DNA of 64,000 bases from Argentina anserina (GCF_933775445.1 NC_065877.1:24924001-24988000); one strand, 5' to 3'. Positions 41,363 to 54,759 are shown, counted from the stretch's first letter. Program-made: numbers and translations. The notes: a model not told the origin generated them from the letters alone.

Positions 41363-43454
41363 TCAATTGTTGGAGAGCCAGATTACATTCTGAACAGCAG
41401 ATGTGGCCAGCAAAAGGCAACTTAAGAAAGTGAAGGCTATGGAGATGGCAATGTGGTTGCAGAAGATATTTAGTGGTTTACAGAAGTTCGGGAGAGGTGT
41501 GTGCCGGATTCCTGTGCGATTCAGGTTGCTTACTCCGGATGCAGCTGACCCTGCGCTCATCAGCGCATATGCAAATACCTGTGGAAGGAAAACGGTGACA
41601 CTTCAATTTCACTGAAATGTAAATACTAAATACTGTAGTGCTACCAAATAGGACATCAAGGTTGAATTTGGGAAGGGTTTGGTACTATGCAAGCTATACC
41701 ATATGGAAGAAAACACAATTCTACCAATATCATGGAATCATTTGCTCCATTATGAATCTCTATGATATAGACCTTGATTCACATGAGTGACATGACATAT
41801 GTTTTTTATCGTTTTCATCTGGACTTTAAGCAAAGTGAGAATCTTATGAATCTTCAATTATAATTCAACTTCAATACAAGGAGACAGATAAGCCTGTCTA
41901 TTATATACTAGCAGGAGGACATTATAACTAAAAAAACAAAGCTATATTACTACAAACTCAACTCAGAACTTTCAGGAGGATGGGCTAGAGAGGAAACTAA
42001 TTATCAACAAATTGAAGAAACCACTAAAACCACAGAGCTTATATGCCGGGTTGTAATTGCATTTCCGCAAAGGCCAATTTACAAGGGTGTATGGATTACC
42101 TGATCCCCAGCAAAGCTAAGCCAGGCATGATTCCTCGAGGGAATCATCGGATACTTTCTCAGCAGCCTAGTTCCACTCATCAGTAGTTGCAGCAATGAAT
42201 AAACTGTCACAGCTGCTGTGATACCAACCACATATCTGCACACCCAAAATTTAGAAACTTCAGTACCTTCATATCATCCAAATCGCCCCTTTAAGTTTTA
42301 ACAACAACAACACCTAAAATATTACATTTGCTAGATAACCTCATTATCGTTATTAAGTACTAACCTATTGTAAAATGTAAATCTTACTTTAATTTCAAGT
42401 TTAAACTCCCAGATTCAAATTCATGCACTTCAAATGATCAATGCTACATTACTAATGCATGACGAGAAACACAGATGCAACTTCCCTACAATCCCAATAG
42501 CCGGTAAAACATGATATTTGATCATGGAATTCTGATTGATTGTTTCCCAATTAATTGGTAACCACTGGGGCCTAAAATGCAGAGCAAATTTCTATTTCAA
42601 CTAGTTAATTTCAAGATTAGTTATGGGGAAACATTCCACTCTTGGCAATATAATCAATAGAGCAAGATTCCAGCTATCAAATAATTTGATCTAACAATTA
42701 TTCTTGGTTGTGACTTGTGAGCTAGTTTCCAAGTTATATCAAACAAGATGACAAATGTTAAAAGGAGACAAAATAAAAAAAAAGGGTGAATAGATTTTAG
42801 AAAAACCAAGTAGAATTTTAAAATCCCTCACGGGTCTGATTCTGTTCATCGAAATTGAAATGAAGCTGGGAATAGCTAGGTTCAAAACTTGTCACTTCGA
42901 ACTTTCGAAGTGCCAATCAGAAGGGTACTTTCGTCAACACGAAACCTCGTCTCAAGGGAAAACCAACATAACATGACAAACCAAACCAGTACACCTGGCC
43001 GGATTCTCCGACCAGCTTGGGAGAAAACCGAGCAGTAAAAATAAACACGAAACACCAAGTCTATTTTGAAAAAAAGAAATCGAAAGAGGTAGACAACGGC
43101 CGGAATATGGAACCTTTCCGGCAAGATGGAGAAAAGTAGAAGGGGGACTTACTCGAAGGACTGAGCGAAAGACCACTTGGAGTAAACGGGGAAGTGGAAA
43201 CCATAGATGGTGATGTTGCTGGCTTGCCGGGCAGTGAGCATGAACGACAACGCCGTGAGGGAGGACGCCATGCAGAGCAGCCTCAGGCACACGTGAGCCA
43301 AGTCAGCTTTCCCGAGTTGATGAGCTGATGATGAAGATGACGACTTGGCCGGCTGTTGCGGCCCAGTAGTACTACTCGTGGTGGTTCCGTTCGCCACCGC
43401 CTTGGTCTCCGCCACCTCCACGTCGCATGACGTCGTTTTCCTGCCGCCCAACAT
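41363..43454 (-). CDS. CASP-like membrane protein, probably subfamily 3A
   Basis: Exons 43454-43153, 42235-42100 and 41578-41363 with GT-AG introns give 217 aa. After a Ser/Thr-rich cytosolic N-terminus come four membrane segments: about CLRLLCMASSLTALSFMLTA, YVVGITAAVTVYSLLQLLM, AYALMSAGSAASGVSNL and IAISIAFTFLSCLLLATSAV. An SRNHAWL..AGDQVFAY loop and a NLNRTGIRH loop fit CASPL3A as I remember it (Arabidopsis At3g16300, CASPL3A2). CASP-like proteins are four-pass plasma-membrane proteins related to the Casparian-strip scaffolds; most have no defined role. The gene lies between FTSHI2 and NUP35, as At3g16300 does in Arabidopsis, which supports orthology. A CT-type microsatellite sits in its 5' leader. 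Confidence 0.9.
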
Positions 43455-43478
43455 CGTCAGTAGTCTTTTCTCTCTTTT

Positions 43479-43482
<4 letters not shown>

Positions 43483-43522
<40 letters not shown>
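43483..43522. repeat. GA microsatellite in the 5' leader of the CASP-like gene
   Basis: About 20 GA units (CT on the coding strand) begin 29 bases upstream of the ATG. CT-rich leaders are common in plants and can bind BPC/GAGA factors. Confidence 0.9.
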
Positions 43523-43526
<4 letters not shown>

Positions 43527-45376
43527 TGTAGGTGTAGAGATACGTGAGCAAACTGCGAGGTAGAAGTAGCAGTGAACTAGTGACGCCTATTTGGCGATTT
43601 TTGTTTTATAAATGGACCAACCGGTTACTCTACCATGCGGTGTTCTTCCATTTGTCCTTGTTCAGTTCTTTTTTATGACAAAACAAGAGATAATAGCAAA
43701 GTCATCACAATTATGTTTTGGTACGATTTAATGACTATTTGTAGAACTGAGATCTACAAGTATATTATAGCAAACCAAGTATGATCTCGTAGTGCGGCAC
43801 TAATTACCAGTGGCCACTACCACACAAAAAGTTTTAATGATCATTTTTTTGCCATCATTTTTATAACGTCATCCAAATTTAAACGTCGTAAAATTAGTAG
43901 AAGATGACGTTTTCGACCGAACGTCATGATAATACTATCATGCAATTTTGTATTTATAGCGGTGCCAACATATATTTAATTTCAAACGCCTCTCAAACAT
44001 TCCTACTGATCACAAACTAACTCAATTTTCTACTTTAAACATTCATTTGTAGAACATAATATCCAATTTGCAATTTGGCATTGCCTTACCTCCCTGCCTC
44101 CTTAAGATAGTCCCAATCTCGTCTCAAATTCTATCCATTCTACTATCAGTCAAATGAAAACATCATTTTATATCACATAACATATTGTACAAACTAGTTC
44201 AGGTCTGTCTTATCTATCACATCAAGTCAATAACCTATTGGAGTTCAACCATTTGAAACACTACATACGTATAGCGGTGATAAGATCATGATCAGTTCAG
44301 CACCCGTGAGTCTCTGTACTTGTGTACATATATCGCCATGGAAGTGATAGCTTTGTTTTGTTATACGGTATTTCAGTTCTACCACACGTACACTTGTTGG
44401 ACTCGTCACTTGGAATCACCACTGCGATGAGCTAACGATCAAGGACCTCATGGGGCACCTCAAGTTTTGAACCTTCTTCCTGATCCTAAAAATGTCATTC
44501 TTGAAAAGGATATGTTGTGTTTTTTTTCATAGAGAAAGTGTCGGTCGTATCAAGAAAAAAAATCAATACGTACAACTCTTAAGTAGATGTGATCTATCTA
44601 TGATCCATATCTATTTAGCAACTTCAGATGAAAACAGAAAAAGAAGCAGTCTAAGATAAAATAATTGCCGGAGAAAGCAATGCAATGACTATATCTGTGT
44701 TCATGTACGTCTTGCGTGTCAAATGTTAGAGACGAGCCCAGAAAGTTCAGAAGACATTTAAGGTGGCATCTAAATCGTAACTATTATTATTGCACTAGCT
44801 ACTGGATTGAGTTTGGGACAAACGATGATATTCATCTTCCCTATGTAGGAATCAAAACTGACGACTAGCATTAAAGCCCATGTTACTCACATAAGTAATT
44901 GCATGATTCATGTTCTCGACTATCATGCATAGAACGTAGAAGCATGGAACAACATGATCTCCATAATTTGGATCAAATTCAGCAGAAGGGGGAGGGTTAG
45001 AGTCGAAATCTGCCTAAACATTGAAACGTTCTATATACTATTGGGGCCATAGCCGAGCATGCCACTCGAAGAATATATCATTATATCAATCTGCGACAAG
45101 AGAAGCCTGAGACACTATCATTGATATCAGCTCTCCACGGTATCAACTATCAACCATCAATCATTGCACAAAAACTGGAACAAACCAAACGTTTTACCTC
45201 GCCCTCAAGTGACCTGTATTACACTATTATAGCTTTGAAAATTCTGGAGAATATAAAAGGGGGGGTTTAATTGAGTGATCTGGTCACCCCTTCAAATTTG
45301 GACGGTAAACCTAATCGCCGCAACTATTACATCTCGACACAGAAATCTCACAGTAACAGTTGGCTGACCACAGCAG
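43523..45376. other. Intergenic between the CASP-like gene and NUP35
   Basis: 43813-43960 starts CACTACCACACAAAAAG and carries repeated GACGTT/ACGTCAT words, which looks like the end of a CACTA-type element. The rest shows no gene. Confidence 0.4.
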
Positions 45377-47533
45377 CTAGACTCCGAACATCAAATCCAT
45401 GACCTTGGAAACCAAAGACTTCGTTGGGGAAGCAATTGTGCCTCCAGATTGCTGCGCACTGGTATTACCATTTTGAAGATAGTAAGGGCGAGGGGCCGCT
45501 CCTGAAGCATCCAGCTCTGCATGTCTCGTGGATGATGGCGGGGGCAAGGTCATGAAACCCTGATTGTTGATGAGCCGTTCATTTAAGGTATGGCGTTGCA
45601 TTGGATCCAGTGGCTTCACACCTATGATCAATGCTCCATTAATTTGCATCCCGTTCTTACTGAGAGCTTTCTGAGCATCAGAGGAACTCTGCACCACCAA
45701 AGAAGTGAACATTCAGAACTTGTACTCAAATTTACATCATCTTCAGTGCAGTTGCCGAAACCATAGCTTAATTCATCAGCCAAGTAAAGCACATATTCAC
45801 ATTGGGAATATATAGCCAAGAATTTGAAAAACAAAGGCACACCCACATTACATACGCTACCTACAAAAATATCCAGTACAATGGGCGGATCATGACAACA
45901 AAAAGAGGCCAGACACAAGATGGGAAAGAAGGTCAAAAATTAACCAAAGAATGATTGTTATTTCCAAATGGCCAACCCATGAACTAACACCATCATAAAT
46001 TCCTTTCGTTCAATATAACCACATTTTCTTCTTCTTCTTTTTTTGTCATAGCCTAGCAGTAATAACTTGATCTTGCAATTTCTTAGACAGAATGACCTAG
46101 GAATGATCAAGGTGCATATGATGCCTCCATGCAGCAATGTTGAACCAATTTTACATAAGTGATAATGATTTGGCAGCGATACATGTCACAAAATTGGCAA
46201 TGCTTGTAGTGGATCAAGGATTTTGTAACCCGGATCTAAAATAAATTACAAGGCAAGACGAAATACGAAGTCATTTGGATCTTATTCAGACTTCCATAGA
46301 GCACCTAGTCGACAACCAAAAATCAATTTGAACAGAAGATACAGTACACTTCTTACATAAATCAAATAAAAAATTCAGGACTGTATCTTTCAATACGTGA
46401 AAAACAATAATCAATGGAAGAGTGTAATTTAATGACCCATGATGTTTTCTTAATTTTTATTCAACTTCTATCTTCCATTTGGCATGCATTTCTTATAGTG
46501 AGCCTAGCTCTAAAATCTATAAACAGATAAAGGTTGCAAAAACTAAACTGATATATGGTATAAATTCACTATACTTTAACACGGTAAAAGAGAAGAACCT
46601 GGTATAGAATGTGCATCCAGTTGGCATCTCTTGGGCCAGGAACATGTTTCAAAATGACACCACATTTCTCCAACTCCCGTAAAACTAAATTTGTATCAGC
46701 TGGAGAAAATCTGGAAAGAGCAAACACTATGAGAGGCCATAATGTAGATTCATAACTTCAACACAAAGATAGATAAGTACTCTCATGCATGTAACTTTAG
46801 ACTGAATAAGGTTTAATCACTAGAACTTACGCCTCAAAATTTGGTAAACAATAAGACATCCAAAAGCACACCAAAGATAAAAATGACAGAGAACAAGAGA
46901 GAGATCCCACTAAATTTAGAGTAATGCATAAGAAAAGGTGTGGTCAAGTCATTACCCATAAACAGTAACCCATTCTTCCTCTTGGGGATTTGCAGCAGGC
47001 ATGGTATTCCTTTGCATTTCTGGCCTTGCAACTTCCCTTGGAGGTGGGAGAGTGATCAGAGCACCAGGCTGAACAACACCCTCCACAGGTGAACTCATTC
47101 CTTTGTCGTCTTGCTCACCACCACTCTTTGAGGGTGACCCCCACCAATTCATACCAGCTGAACCCTGTTGCCCATGCTGTCCACTTGAGAGAGCATAAGA
47201 AGTGCTGGCCTCCAATTTGTTTTTAACAGGAGTAGAAAAATCATATCCAGAACTTTGGAATGGACTTCTGGGATCCGATTTGATTTCTGGGGATATCGGA
47301 TAATCATGAATTCCAGATTCAGGGGAGAAATCTGAACGGTCTTCGAAAGTGTAGAGAGGAGGAGGGGGAAGGTCCGACCGATCACTACAACTCTCACGCC
47401 ATAGAGCAGATACTGCAGCCGCCTGGCCTGGAGTTGAAATCTTTCCTCTCCGCGACGAGATAGGTGAAGCTAAATCCTGGTAAAACAATGTCTGCCTGCT
47501 AGATTTCGGAGTTCTGTTCACAGTGGCACTCAT
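45377..47533 (-). CDS. NUP35: Nuclear pore complex protein NUP35
   Basis: Exons 47533-46956, 46710-46599 and 45688-45377 with GT-AG introns give 333 aa. The N-terminus (MSATVNRTPKSSRQTLFYQD, SPISSRRGKISTPGQAAAVS) is the conserved plant MPPN/NUP35 start. The middle is low-complexity and Ser/Pro-rich. The RRM-like NUP35 fold begins at EEEWVTVYGF, runs through SPADTNLVLRELEKCGVILK and PRDANWMHILYQ, and continues in SSDAQKALSKNGMQINGALI. The end, SLVSKVMDLMFGV, matches the amphipathic helix that anchors NUP35/Nup53 to the pore membrane. The fold normally dimerises and links the inner ring of the pore. From memory the Arabidopsis counterpart is At3g16310, two loci from At3g16290, in the same order as here. 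The small intergenic gap holds a probable 5' UTR intron. Confidence 0.93.
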
Positions 47534-48480
47534 CCTGTGAATTCTTCAAGGCCAGATTTGCCTCTGGAAATCAACACCACAACACAGCATTGCATTTAGT
47601 CTCCACATCAAACAAGGAATACTTGGTTTATTCCGGCAACTAGAATGTTTAAAATAATCTCATTACAACTAAATATCGGAGAATGTTCAGTCCTGACACA
47701 CTACTTTACATATTACAATCCCCAAAAATATCCCAACTTTTGTTACTTTTCCTCGTGCAAACTTTCTCGGCAACCAAATGACAGCTTAGTTCAAACTAAG
47801 AATAAACTCTCACAGTAATATCAACACGGTGAATTCATATACGCAAGTAAACGCAGAATCTTGGTCCTGGAGTCCATCCCCTAGTATCAAACCTTAAGTA
47901 ACTTTGATCTTACAATGTATAAATCACCACCCCAAATTGCACAGTTTGTAGTTTAGATAAAATCCCCAGGAATCTATGTGCAGTTCAAAACTATTGGAAC
48001 CCAATTCAAAAACAACAGCAAAAACCCAAATTTTGTACTTTTATTTTCTTGCCATAAATCAAATGAACACACAATGAAACAGGGACATAAAGACCAGACT
48101 GTTTTTCACAGTAGATCAGAAAAGACCGAATTCATTCTCCTATTTAATTGAATGGCTTTGATTCTGATTCCACAATACTGAACTTGCAGTTATTCAGATT
48201 CTAAGCACGAAAAAAAACTAATAATAGTTCAAAATTAAATACTGAAAAAGCGACAACTGCGATGAGGTTAGGGAGATAGAGTCACCTGGGAATCGAAGGA
48301 TTGAAGTTAAAGATTGAGAAATGGGAGGACTTTTATTCTGGGCCTTCGGACCAATTTGAAACCCTAAACCCTCTTCCACCATTTTCAAATTTGATTTAGA
48401 TTCGGTGTATTTGTTCGATATTACCATTTTGTCCTCGTCTATTATTGGCGTCGTACAGTATTTTTTTGTTCCGGAACTCT
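47534..48480 (-). promoter_or_regulatory. Probable 5' UTR, leader intron and promoter of NUP35
   Basis: Bases just upstream of the ATG (to about 47570) look like leader sequence. About 48290-48400 has AAACCCTAA words (telo-box-like, common near starts of plant housekeeping genes). A leader intron between them is an inference. Confidence 0.35.
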
Positions 48481-48744
48481 TACCATTATTTGGTCCTACG
48501 CTCCGGCATATGCCTTTTCATCAGAAATTGATTGGAATAATCAGTTTGTTACTCTGTTGAGTCTGTTCATATGGATTTCCATAGTAAAAGTCAAGTCGAA
48601 TTTCAATACTTTAATAGTCACAGTATTAGTAACCAATCTACATTTTTTATGGTTATTGATGCGAGATTCTAGTGTTACGATGGGAAAAAACGCTCTAAAA
48701 TAATGTCTAGAATGATACATTGTTTTGTGATAAGAGAAAGTGGT

Positions 48745-49261
48745 CGTTGATGAAGTGGGAGTGCCCTCCGAGAGGAAGGCTGAAAATGAACATTGATGGA
48801 GCATTTGTTGCTGAGTGTGGACGTGGTGGTGTGGGGTAGTGGTGTGGGATTTTAATGGTGTGGGAATTGATGCGCTTGTGAAGCCTTTTGTATATGCACA
48901 CTCGGCTCTTATTATGGAAGTGGAGGCGTGTAGATATGGCTTACTCCTTAGTATTCACCAAGGTTGGTCTGAAATTGACATTGAAAGTGATTCAGTCATC
49001 CTAATTGCCACCCTTGCTAGATCAGAGGAGAACCTTTCAGAGGTGGGTCATATTTTGGATAATTATAAGCATTACTTTACTGTTTTTCAGTTAGTCATAA
49101 TTCAACATATATTTCGTGAAACGAATGGTGTGGCGAATAGATCAACCCACTTTGCTTGTCAATTTTATCTTGATGGCGTTTGGTTAGAGGAGACTCATGC
49201 TATCATTTATGACGTTCTCTACGAGGATATGTGTAGTGGTGTTTCTATATCTCGGGTTTAG
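48745..49261 (+). pseudogene. RNase H-like (RVT_3) fragment, frameshifted
   Basis: An early segment reads KWECPPRGRLKMNIDGAF, the typical start of the plant RNase H domain found in LINE-like proteins. The frame breaks at a TAG near 48837 and resumes one base over in the 48815-49261 frame with VVVWDFNGVG, EVEACRYGLL, EIDIESDSV and FRETNGVANRSTHFA. The catalytic D..., E... and D... positions (NIDGAF, EVEA, ESDS) are still readable. There is no reverse transcriptase nearby. This is a decayed non-LTR retroelement tail or a stand-alone RNase H gene that has broken. Confidence 0.7.
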
Positions 49262-49744
49262 GCTCTATGTCATCTCTGTCGCGAGTTAACTTTTCTTTTT
49301 TGATAAACTAGTAAATTTTTTTTTCAGAAAGAATACCATTGTAAAATCAATGAACTTGAGCTATTAGCTAGACAACTCTTTCAAGGTGGGCTAGTACACA
49401 GGGCCGCTGCAGCGATCTTTGTTTCATAATAACAAGTTCAACTACTTCCTGCAACCTCAAAATTATATTTGATATCAGCATGTATGGTTAAAATTTTAGA
49501 GTTCTCAAATTTAAATTGTATGAATCTTCTCAGTACTAACTCAATTTCTCCAAAATTAAAAGAAATATATCTTATCATTAAAAATGTCGTACATCCCAGT
49601 ATCATTTACTCTAGTGACATATATGCATCATTGCCTTCTCAAACATCTTCCTTAGTTATACCCATTACCCAGTAGTTAAATTAGATTACAAATTAGTAAC
49701 CACCATGATATATATGCTACACGACCAACGTTCTATATGAGGCT
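49262..49744. other. Intergenic, no gene recognised
   Basis: AT-rich. A 68-codon frame at 49469-49675 is not convincing. Confidence 0.4.
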
Positions 49745-50612
49745 TCAAAATGGTGCCGAGAGGGGCTCCTTTATCTTTTCTTGATCCGGTGTTTCAATAT
49801 TCACAGGTGCACACAAGCATTGGCATGGTCTTTCAAGTACTTGAGCCTCCTCCAACTTTAGATTTAGCTTATTGTTACTTGCTTCTTCACCTTCGTTATC
49901 AATATTTTCTTTCTCCATCATCTGTCTCTTTGAAAAAATCGGTCTCAAACCCTACAGAGATTAATTAATTTGCAAATTCAGAAGCAGCAATATATTAATG
50001 ATCATACACTCAACGCGTATATATACTTCATTAAGCCCAATTTCTTCTATCTGCAATTATAACATCCCATTCTTGCGATGAATATCTAACTCACGAGCTA
50101 GGAGGATCATGCATGATTTCTTCTATTTCCGTATCACTTTACTGTGAAAATGCTCATTCACTAGGGGTCTTGGGCACCTATAAGCTAGATTAGATATAGC
50201 CAAGTGATACAGCAATCCTATATAATTAATCAACGCAATTCTAGGCGCTACTCATAATCGATGCTTAACTAGTTTTAAGCTCGCGTACACGAGCAACCGA
50301 TTCTAGAGTTCATAGATATTGATGGATGCTGTGAAGTAAAAGAACATTACCTCACTGAATGTAGCTGAGGCTTCATTTGGTTCCGTCTTCTGAACAACAT
50401 CTGCAGCCATTTCCTGCATGCCAGGATAGTTATTATGCGAAACTGATCGATCGAAAACATGCAGCTCAAAACATACGGAACGAAAATAATAATATACGAA
50501 GGTAGCATGATTAATGATGGAATGTATATATAACTAGTACCCTTGCATGGTCGAGTTGTACTTGACTCAAGGTCCTAGGCTCCGTCTCGATGGAGCAACA
50601 AACTCTGGCCAT
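49745..50612 (-). CDS. Small unidentified three-exon protein, 113 aa
   Basis: Exons 50612-50541, 50413-50351 and 49951-49745, all joined in phase 0 at GT-AG sites. The protein starts MARVCCSIETEPRTLSQVQL, continues REMAADVVQKTEPNEASATF, and ends with a charged segment, KLNLKLEEAQVLERPCQC, then LCAPVNIETPDQ and KIKEPLSAPF. It has no signal peptide or membrane segment. LNLKLEE contains an LxLxL pattern as in EAR-type repressor motifs. Five cysteines come in pairs or triplets (VCC; CQCLC). All three exons keep an open frame and good splice sites, which is my main reason to call it real. I have a sense that the N-terminus belongs to a plant-specific family of small proteins but cannot name it. 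It lies next to NUP35 on the same strand. Confidence 0.65.
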
Positions 50613-51848
50613 GATAAACGAGCACAGACTTGATCGATCGATCTCAATGGTGGTACTGTAACACCGATTACTGAGACTATTGGATTATAGACCGATCCAT
50701 ATATATAGTCGATCATCTGTGACATATATAGCGCCGATGTGTTTTTTTCTGGTGTAACATCTTTCACGGAGTATATGACGGAGAAGTAGAGATGAAGCTT
50801 ATAAAGCAAAGCGAAATCTCACTATCACTCACATCCCGTGCTTCTCTGATACTGCAGAAATTTTCTATGGTGAGGAGAATATATACATAGGTGTATTATC
50901 TGATATGTTGCATGTAATTGGTTAGCTGATATATATTTGGTGGAGGATAGGATGTGTTTTTAATATCTATGAGCTGTAAATTACCAAGTGATCACATCCC
51001 AACTGTACGTTAACTGTAATACTAATGCGCGATCACAGTCAATGAAATTCATATGATCCGGCCGGGGCCTTCGCTTGTGAATATATTGGATTACTCAAGT
51101 TCTTATATATTACGATTGTTTTTTTTTTCTGATCGATCATTACATTCCTAGGGGGCAGTACTTAAGAGTATTTTCACTATTTTGCAATGTTCTAATGATT
51201 TTCTGGGTGGAGTAATGAAATTTCTAGGTATCAATTACTCAGAGTCAGAGGCAAGCATCATAATTCTTTATCAAAGCCCAACAGAGCTAAACAAATAAGC
51301 CTCAAGTAGCCCCTATAGATTACAGAGTATAGACCACCCTATGTTGGTCTTTGACCTTATATACTACTACTAAGATTTCAAGATATGCTCAAAAAATCTC
51401 AAGTTTGGTATAGCAGTTAATTAATCTAAAACTTATGGGGTATAAACTAAGTATAATCTAGTGAGAAGAGCATTTACATGGAGCAGCATTATTAATCAAG
51501 TTGACTATAACTCCATACAAAACAAGGTTAACAAGAACAAACAAGGAGAAGCAACTGTAGCCAACTGGTGTTTGCAAAGCCATGTGCCTGCCCAAGCCTA
51601 GCTAGTGTGGGTAGGTCAAGAATAGCATCAGTATTATCTAGCTAGTTTTTGCTTGATTTACTAATTTAATTTGCTTAGCTCTCCCTCTCTTTCGTTGGTG
51701 AATTGAGATCACTAATCATTTAATCAATTTAGTCAAAAAAAAAAACCTACCCTAGTTTATGAACCCATTTAATCAGGTGAACTCATGTGAGGTGATGTAG
51801 TTGTACATTAAATTAATGTATCGGTATATCAAGTAGATTAATTTGCAC
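50613..51848. other. Intergenic, promoter side of the small gene, nothing else seen
   Basis: The first few hundred bases are the likely promoter of the minus-strand small gene. No other gene or clear repeat. Confidence 0.4.
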
Positions 51849-52251
51849 TGCCGGCCCCCGGGGCAAGAGTAAGTAAGCTCTACGGCCCTATATTTTAAGA
51901 GACATCAATTAAAGAAAAAAAAAGAGCTAAATTGACTCATTATCATTTTTAGTAATGAAAAGTTAGCATTACCCACTAAACAAACATGAGATAAAAATAA
52001 AAATAAAGTCTATATTTTTTATAAATTAGTGTATTTATATATATGTCTAATGAGTTACCATCATTCATTCACAATTTTTTACTAAAACACATAAGACATC
52101 ATAAAATAATCGTAATTTATTGAAATTTAAACTTGTGAGTTATTAATATATAGTAGATGATTTTTTTTGTTTAAGATTTTTTTAAGTATCTATTTTAAGG
52201 CCTCAAAATAATTTATGCCTTAAGTCTCTTTAGACACAAGGCGGCCGACCT
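51849..52251. mobile_element. Degenerate TIR element
   Basis: The left end GCCGGCCCCCGGGGCAAGAG and the reversed right end GTCGGCCGCCTTGTGTCTAA are roughly inverted, and both continue into GGCC plus TTTTAAG/CTTAAAAT words. This is the pattern of short non-autonomous DNA transposons with GGCCGGCC-rich ends. The AT-rich core is non-coding. A non-LTR element has inserted just beside its right end. Confidence 0.4.
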
Positions 52252-52264
52252 GTTAATTTGTTCC

Positions 52265-53214
52265 TTTTTTTAGGGGAATGAATGACTTCATTTGACAATC
52301 GCCATGCACGGCCATAAGGACCAAATAAATGGAGTGACAGAATCACTCCAAATACAAGCTAAATTAAGCTAATAACAACGCACAAACGCATTTATTAAAA
52401 AAACTAAAGTTCAAGACAAAAAAAAACAACTTAAGTAAAGCTAAAGCATAATAACATTTTTACCCCAAAATCAAGTAACACTTCAACCAAATCAGGCCTA
52501 AGGCATCAATTACGTACCCTACACTAGAAGAGAGAGACAAGATAAGGGAGAAAAATGATATTTCCCTTTGAGTCCAAAAACATATCAAACCATCAAAAAA
52601 AAGAGAATTGAAATTATGAAGCATAACACAAAGAGACTAAGGCCCAATACCCCAAAATCTCCCTCTCCGATTGTAGATCCGAACAACTGGCCACAAGGGT
52701 TCCTCAGCCACCTCAATCTGGTGGCTTCCGCCATGGAGAGCTTTCGCTGACCCTCAGACAAGCGACGCTGGTACAAGAAGAAAATAGATCAACAAGCCCA
52801 ACTACTTTTGTCATCGTTACCAACCGTTGAACCCGACTTTTGCCACCGGAACAAAAACAGAACAGGAGCGCAAGGTCTTGGCTCCGCTACCCGGCTCTTA
52901 CCTTGGGAGAAAATAGGTCGCCGCTAATATACACCTAAGATTCGAATGGGAAGAAACCCAACTTCTTATTCGTACTTTGATCGCCGATCAAAGAACCACA
53001 ACCCAGAAAATAAAAACGAAAGCACCATAGATGGGTGTCCGAGGAGCAACCACCTAAATGGGCGACACCAGAAGATGGGTGTCCGAGGCCCCCAACGCGA
53101 GCAGATCCTATAGGCACCGCCGTTTCTCCTTGAAACCTAGGTTTCGCACTGCTCGACTCCTCTGAGAAAAGGGGAGCGAATAGTTTAATTACTGGTTCTA
53201 GTTTACCCTAAAGA
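52265..53214 (-). mobile_element. Non-LTR retroelement insertion, minus orientation, 12-bp target duplication
   Basis: TTAATTTGTTCC occurs at 52253-52264 and again at 53215-53226. A T run directly inside the left copy (52265-52271) is the poly(A) tail on the minus strand. The 5' part (right) is G-rich on the minus strand with GTGTCGCC and GGACACCC words. No frame encodes a reverse transcriptase. It is about 950 bp, similar in kind to 17747-18854. Confidence 0.65.
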
Positions 53215-53226
53215 TTAATTTGTTCC

Positions 53227-54759
53227 ATTTAGTTCATAATTGCTATATTAAATCGATCAATTTGTACTATACAGCACACAGTTTTACATAATTAACTCAA
53301 TTTGTTAAGAATAACATAAGAATCTAAAGGTGCATACCCACCTAGCTAGCAACTGGGATTAGCTTCTTTTGTTGAATTATATACCCCCCTTCCCAAGTTT
53401 GTCAAACAGTTTTGGGGTCAAATTCCAATCCTAAAGGTAAAGAAAGAAGATATGAGACAAAGTGTATATTCCTTCGCCCATCTTGTTCATGTTACTCATA
53501 ATGCAAATGAAACCAAAGCAAAGAACTTCGTTTTTTCAGAATTGTTCCCTTGATCAGATGAACAGAATCTCATGCCATGATGAACACATCTTGATTTGAT
53601 CGTTATCTCTCTGGCCATGTGAATAGGAATTGAAGGTCACATATGGAGAGAATGGGTATTTGTTCATCATGGAGTGGGACTTCCGAAAAAGAAGCCTATA
53701 CCCCAAACCTTATCAGTTATCATCATCATTCAACTAATTTAGAAGTCCTGCTTCCCATTACCATTTATAAGCTGATCACTATTCAGTTGGGCATATTTTC
53801 TTCATGGTGGAAAAAAAAAATTGGTGCTCCATGTGGGATGCTTTCTAAAATCTAAGTAAACATCAATAGCCACCCATTTTCCTTTTCAGTGCTCCGATTG
53901 ATCCCTTTCCTGCTCAGCTGCTTTAGGATATCGACTTTATACCAATGCTTCCAGCTATACTGTGAATATTCCTATATGCATGTAGTTCAAAATTAACCTA
54001 GCCTCCAGTACGTCTAGGGTTCTAACTTTTTTGGTGGGGGGGATGTATATATAGGGTTCTAACTTGGATGGAATATATACGTAGAAGTTAATTAGTACAA
54101 GTATATTAAACTATATACAGACAATACAGTATGTCGAGGGATATCTAATCTAATAAGGAACACATTCAGCCAAAGACGAAGTTACAGCAATCGAGACCTT
54201 ACAAATTAAGATCAAACATAAGTTTTGGCAGCTGGCTATCAAGATAGAGAAAACTTAATGCAGTTATACGAGAAAAGAGGTTGATTGTTGTAGACGTACG
54301 CGTACAGCACATGCACTTATATACGGTGTAACGTAGACAAACTATAACATTCTATAAAAAGGAGTTCCAAAAATATACGGGTAGGCTTTCATTTTTAAGC
54401 TCATATATCTCAGCCAGCTAACCTCATCACCAAGACCGGTCAATGCAATCTTTGAGGACGACCGGGAAGCTTGCTAGGTTTGGTTCTTGTCACAATTATG
54501 AAGCAACAAGCACTGGGAGCTTGTCCACCATATTTAATCCGTAGTGTCGAACAAGTTCGTGTTCTCAAACTGTCGGAGCCAAACCACTTAACTTTTCCGT
54601 GATCATATCGCCTGCTAAACTCGGAGCTCAAAATTTAAGTACTATCACAATGAACAAAGGGGCCATCTAGTAATCGAAGTTTGAGAATGAATTATAATCA
54701 ATATTGCTTAATACTAGCTGAAGGCAAAATGAAAAAACTAGACCCGTGTCATGAGGGTT
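53227..54759. other. Intergenic, no gene recognised
   Basis: AT-rich. Frames of 60-70 codons at 53643 (+) and 54440 (-) have no family resemblance. Confidence 0.4.

Noticed and set aside
41350..41400. Possible tRNA-like string GGGTAGCTCAATTGTTGG
   Set aside because: It resembles a D-arm only; no acceptor stem, anticodon or T-arm follows, and it overlaps the 3' end of the CASP-like gene.
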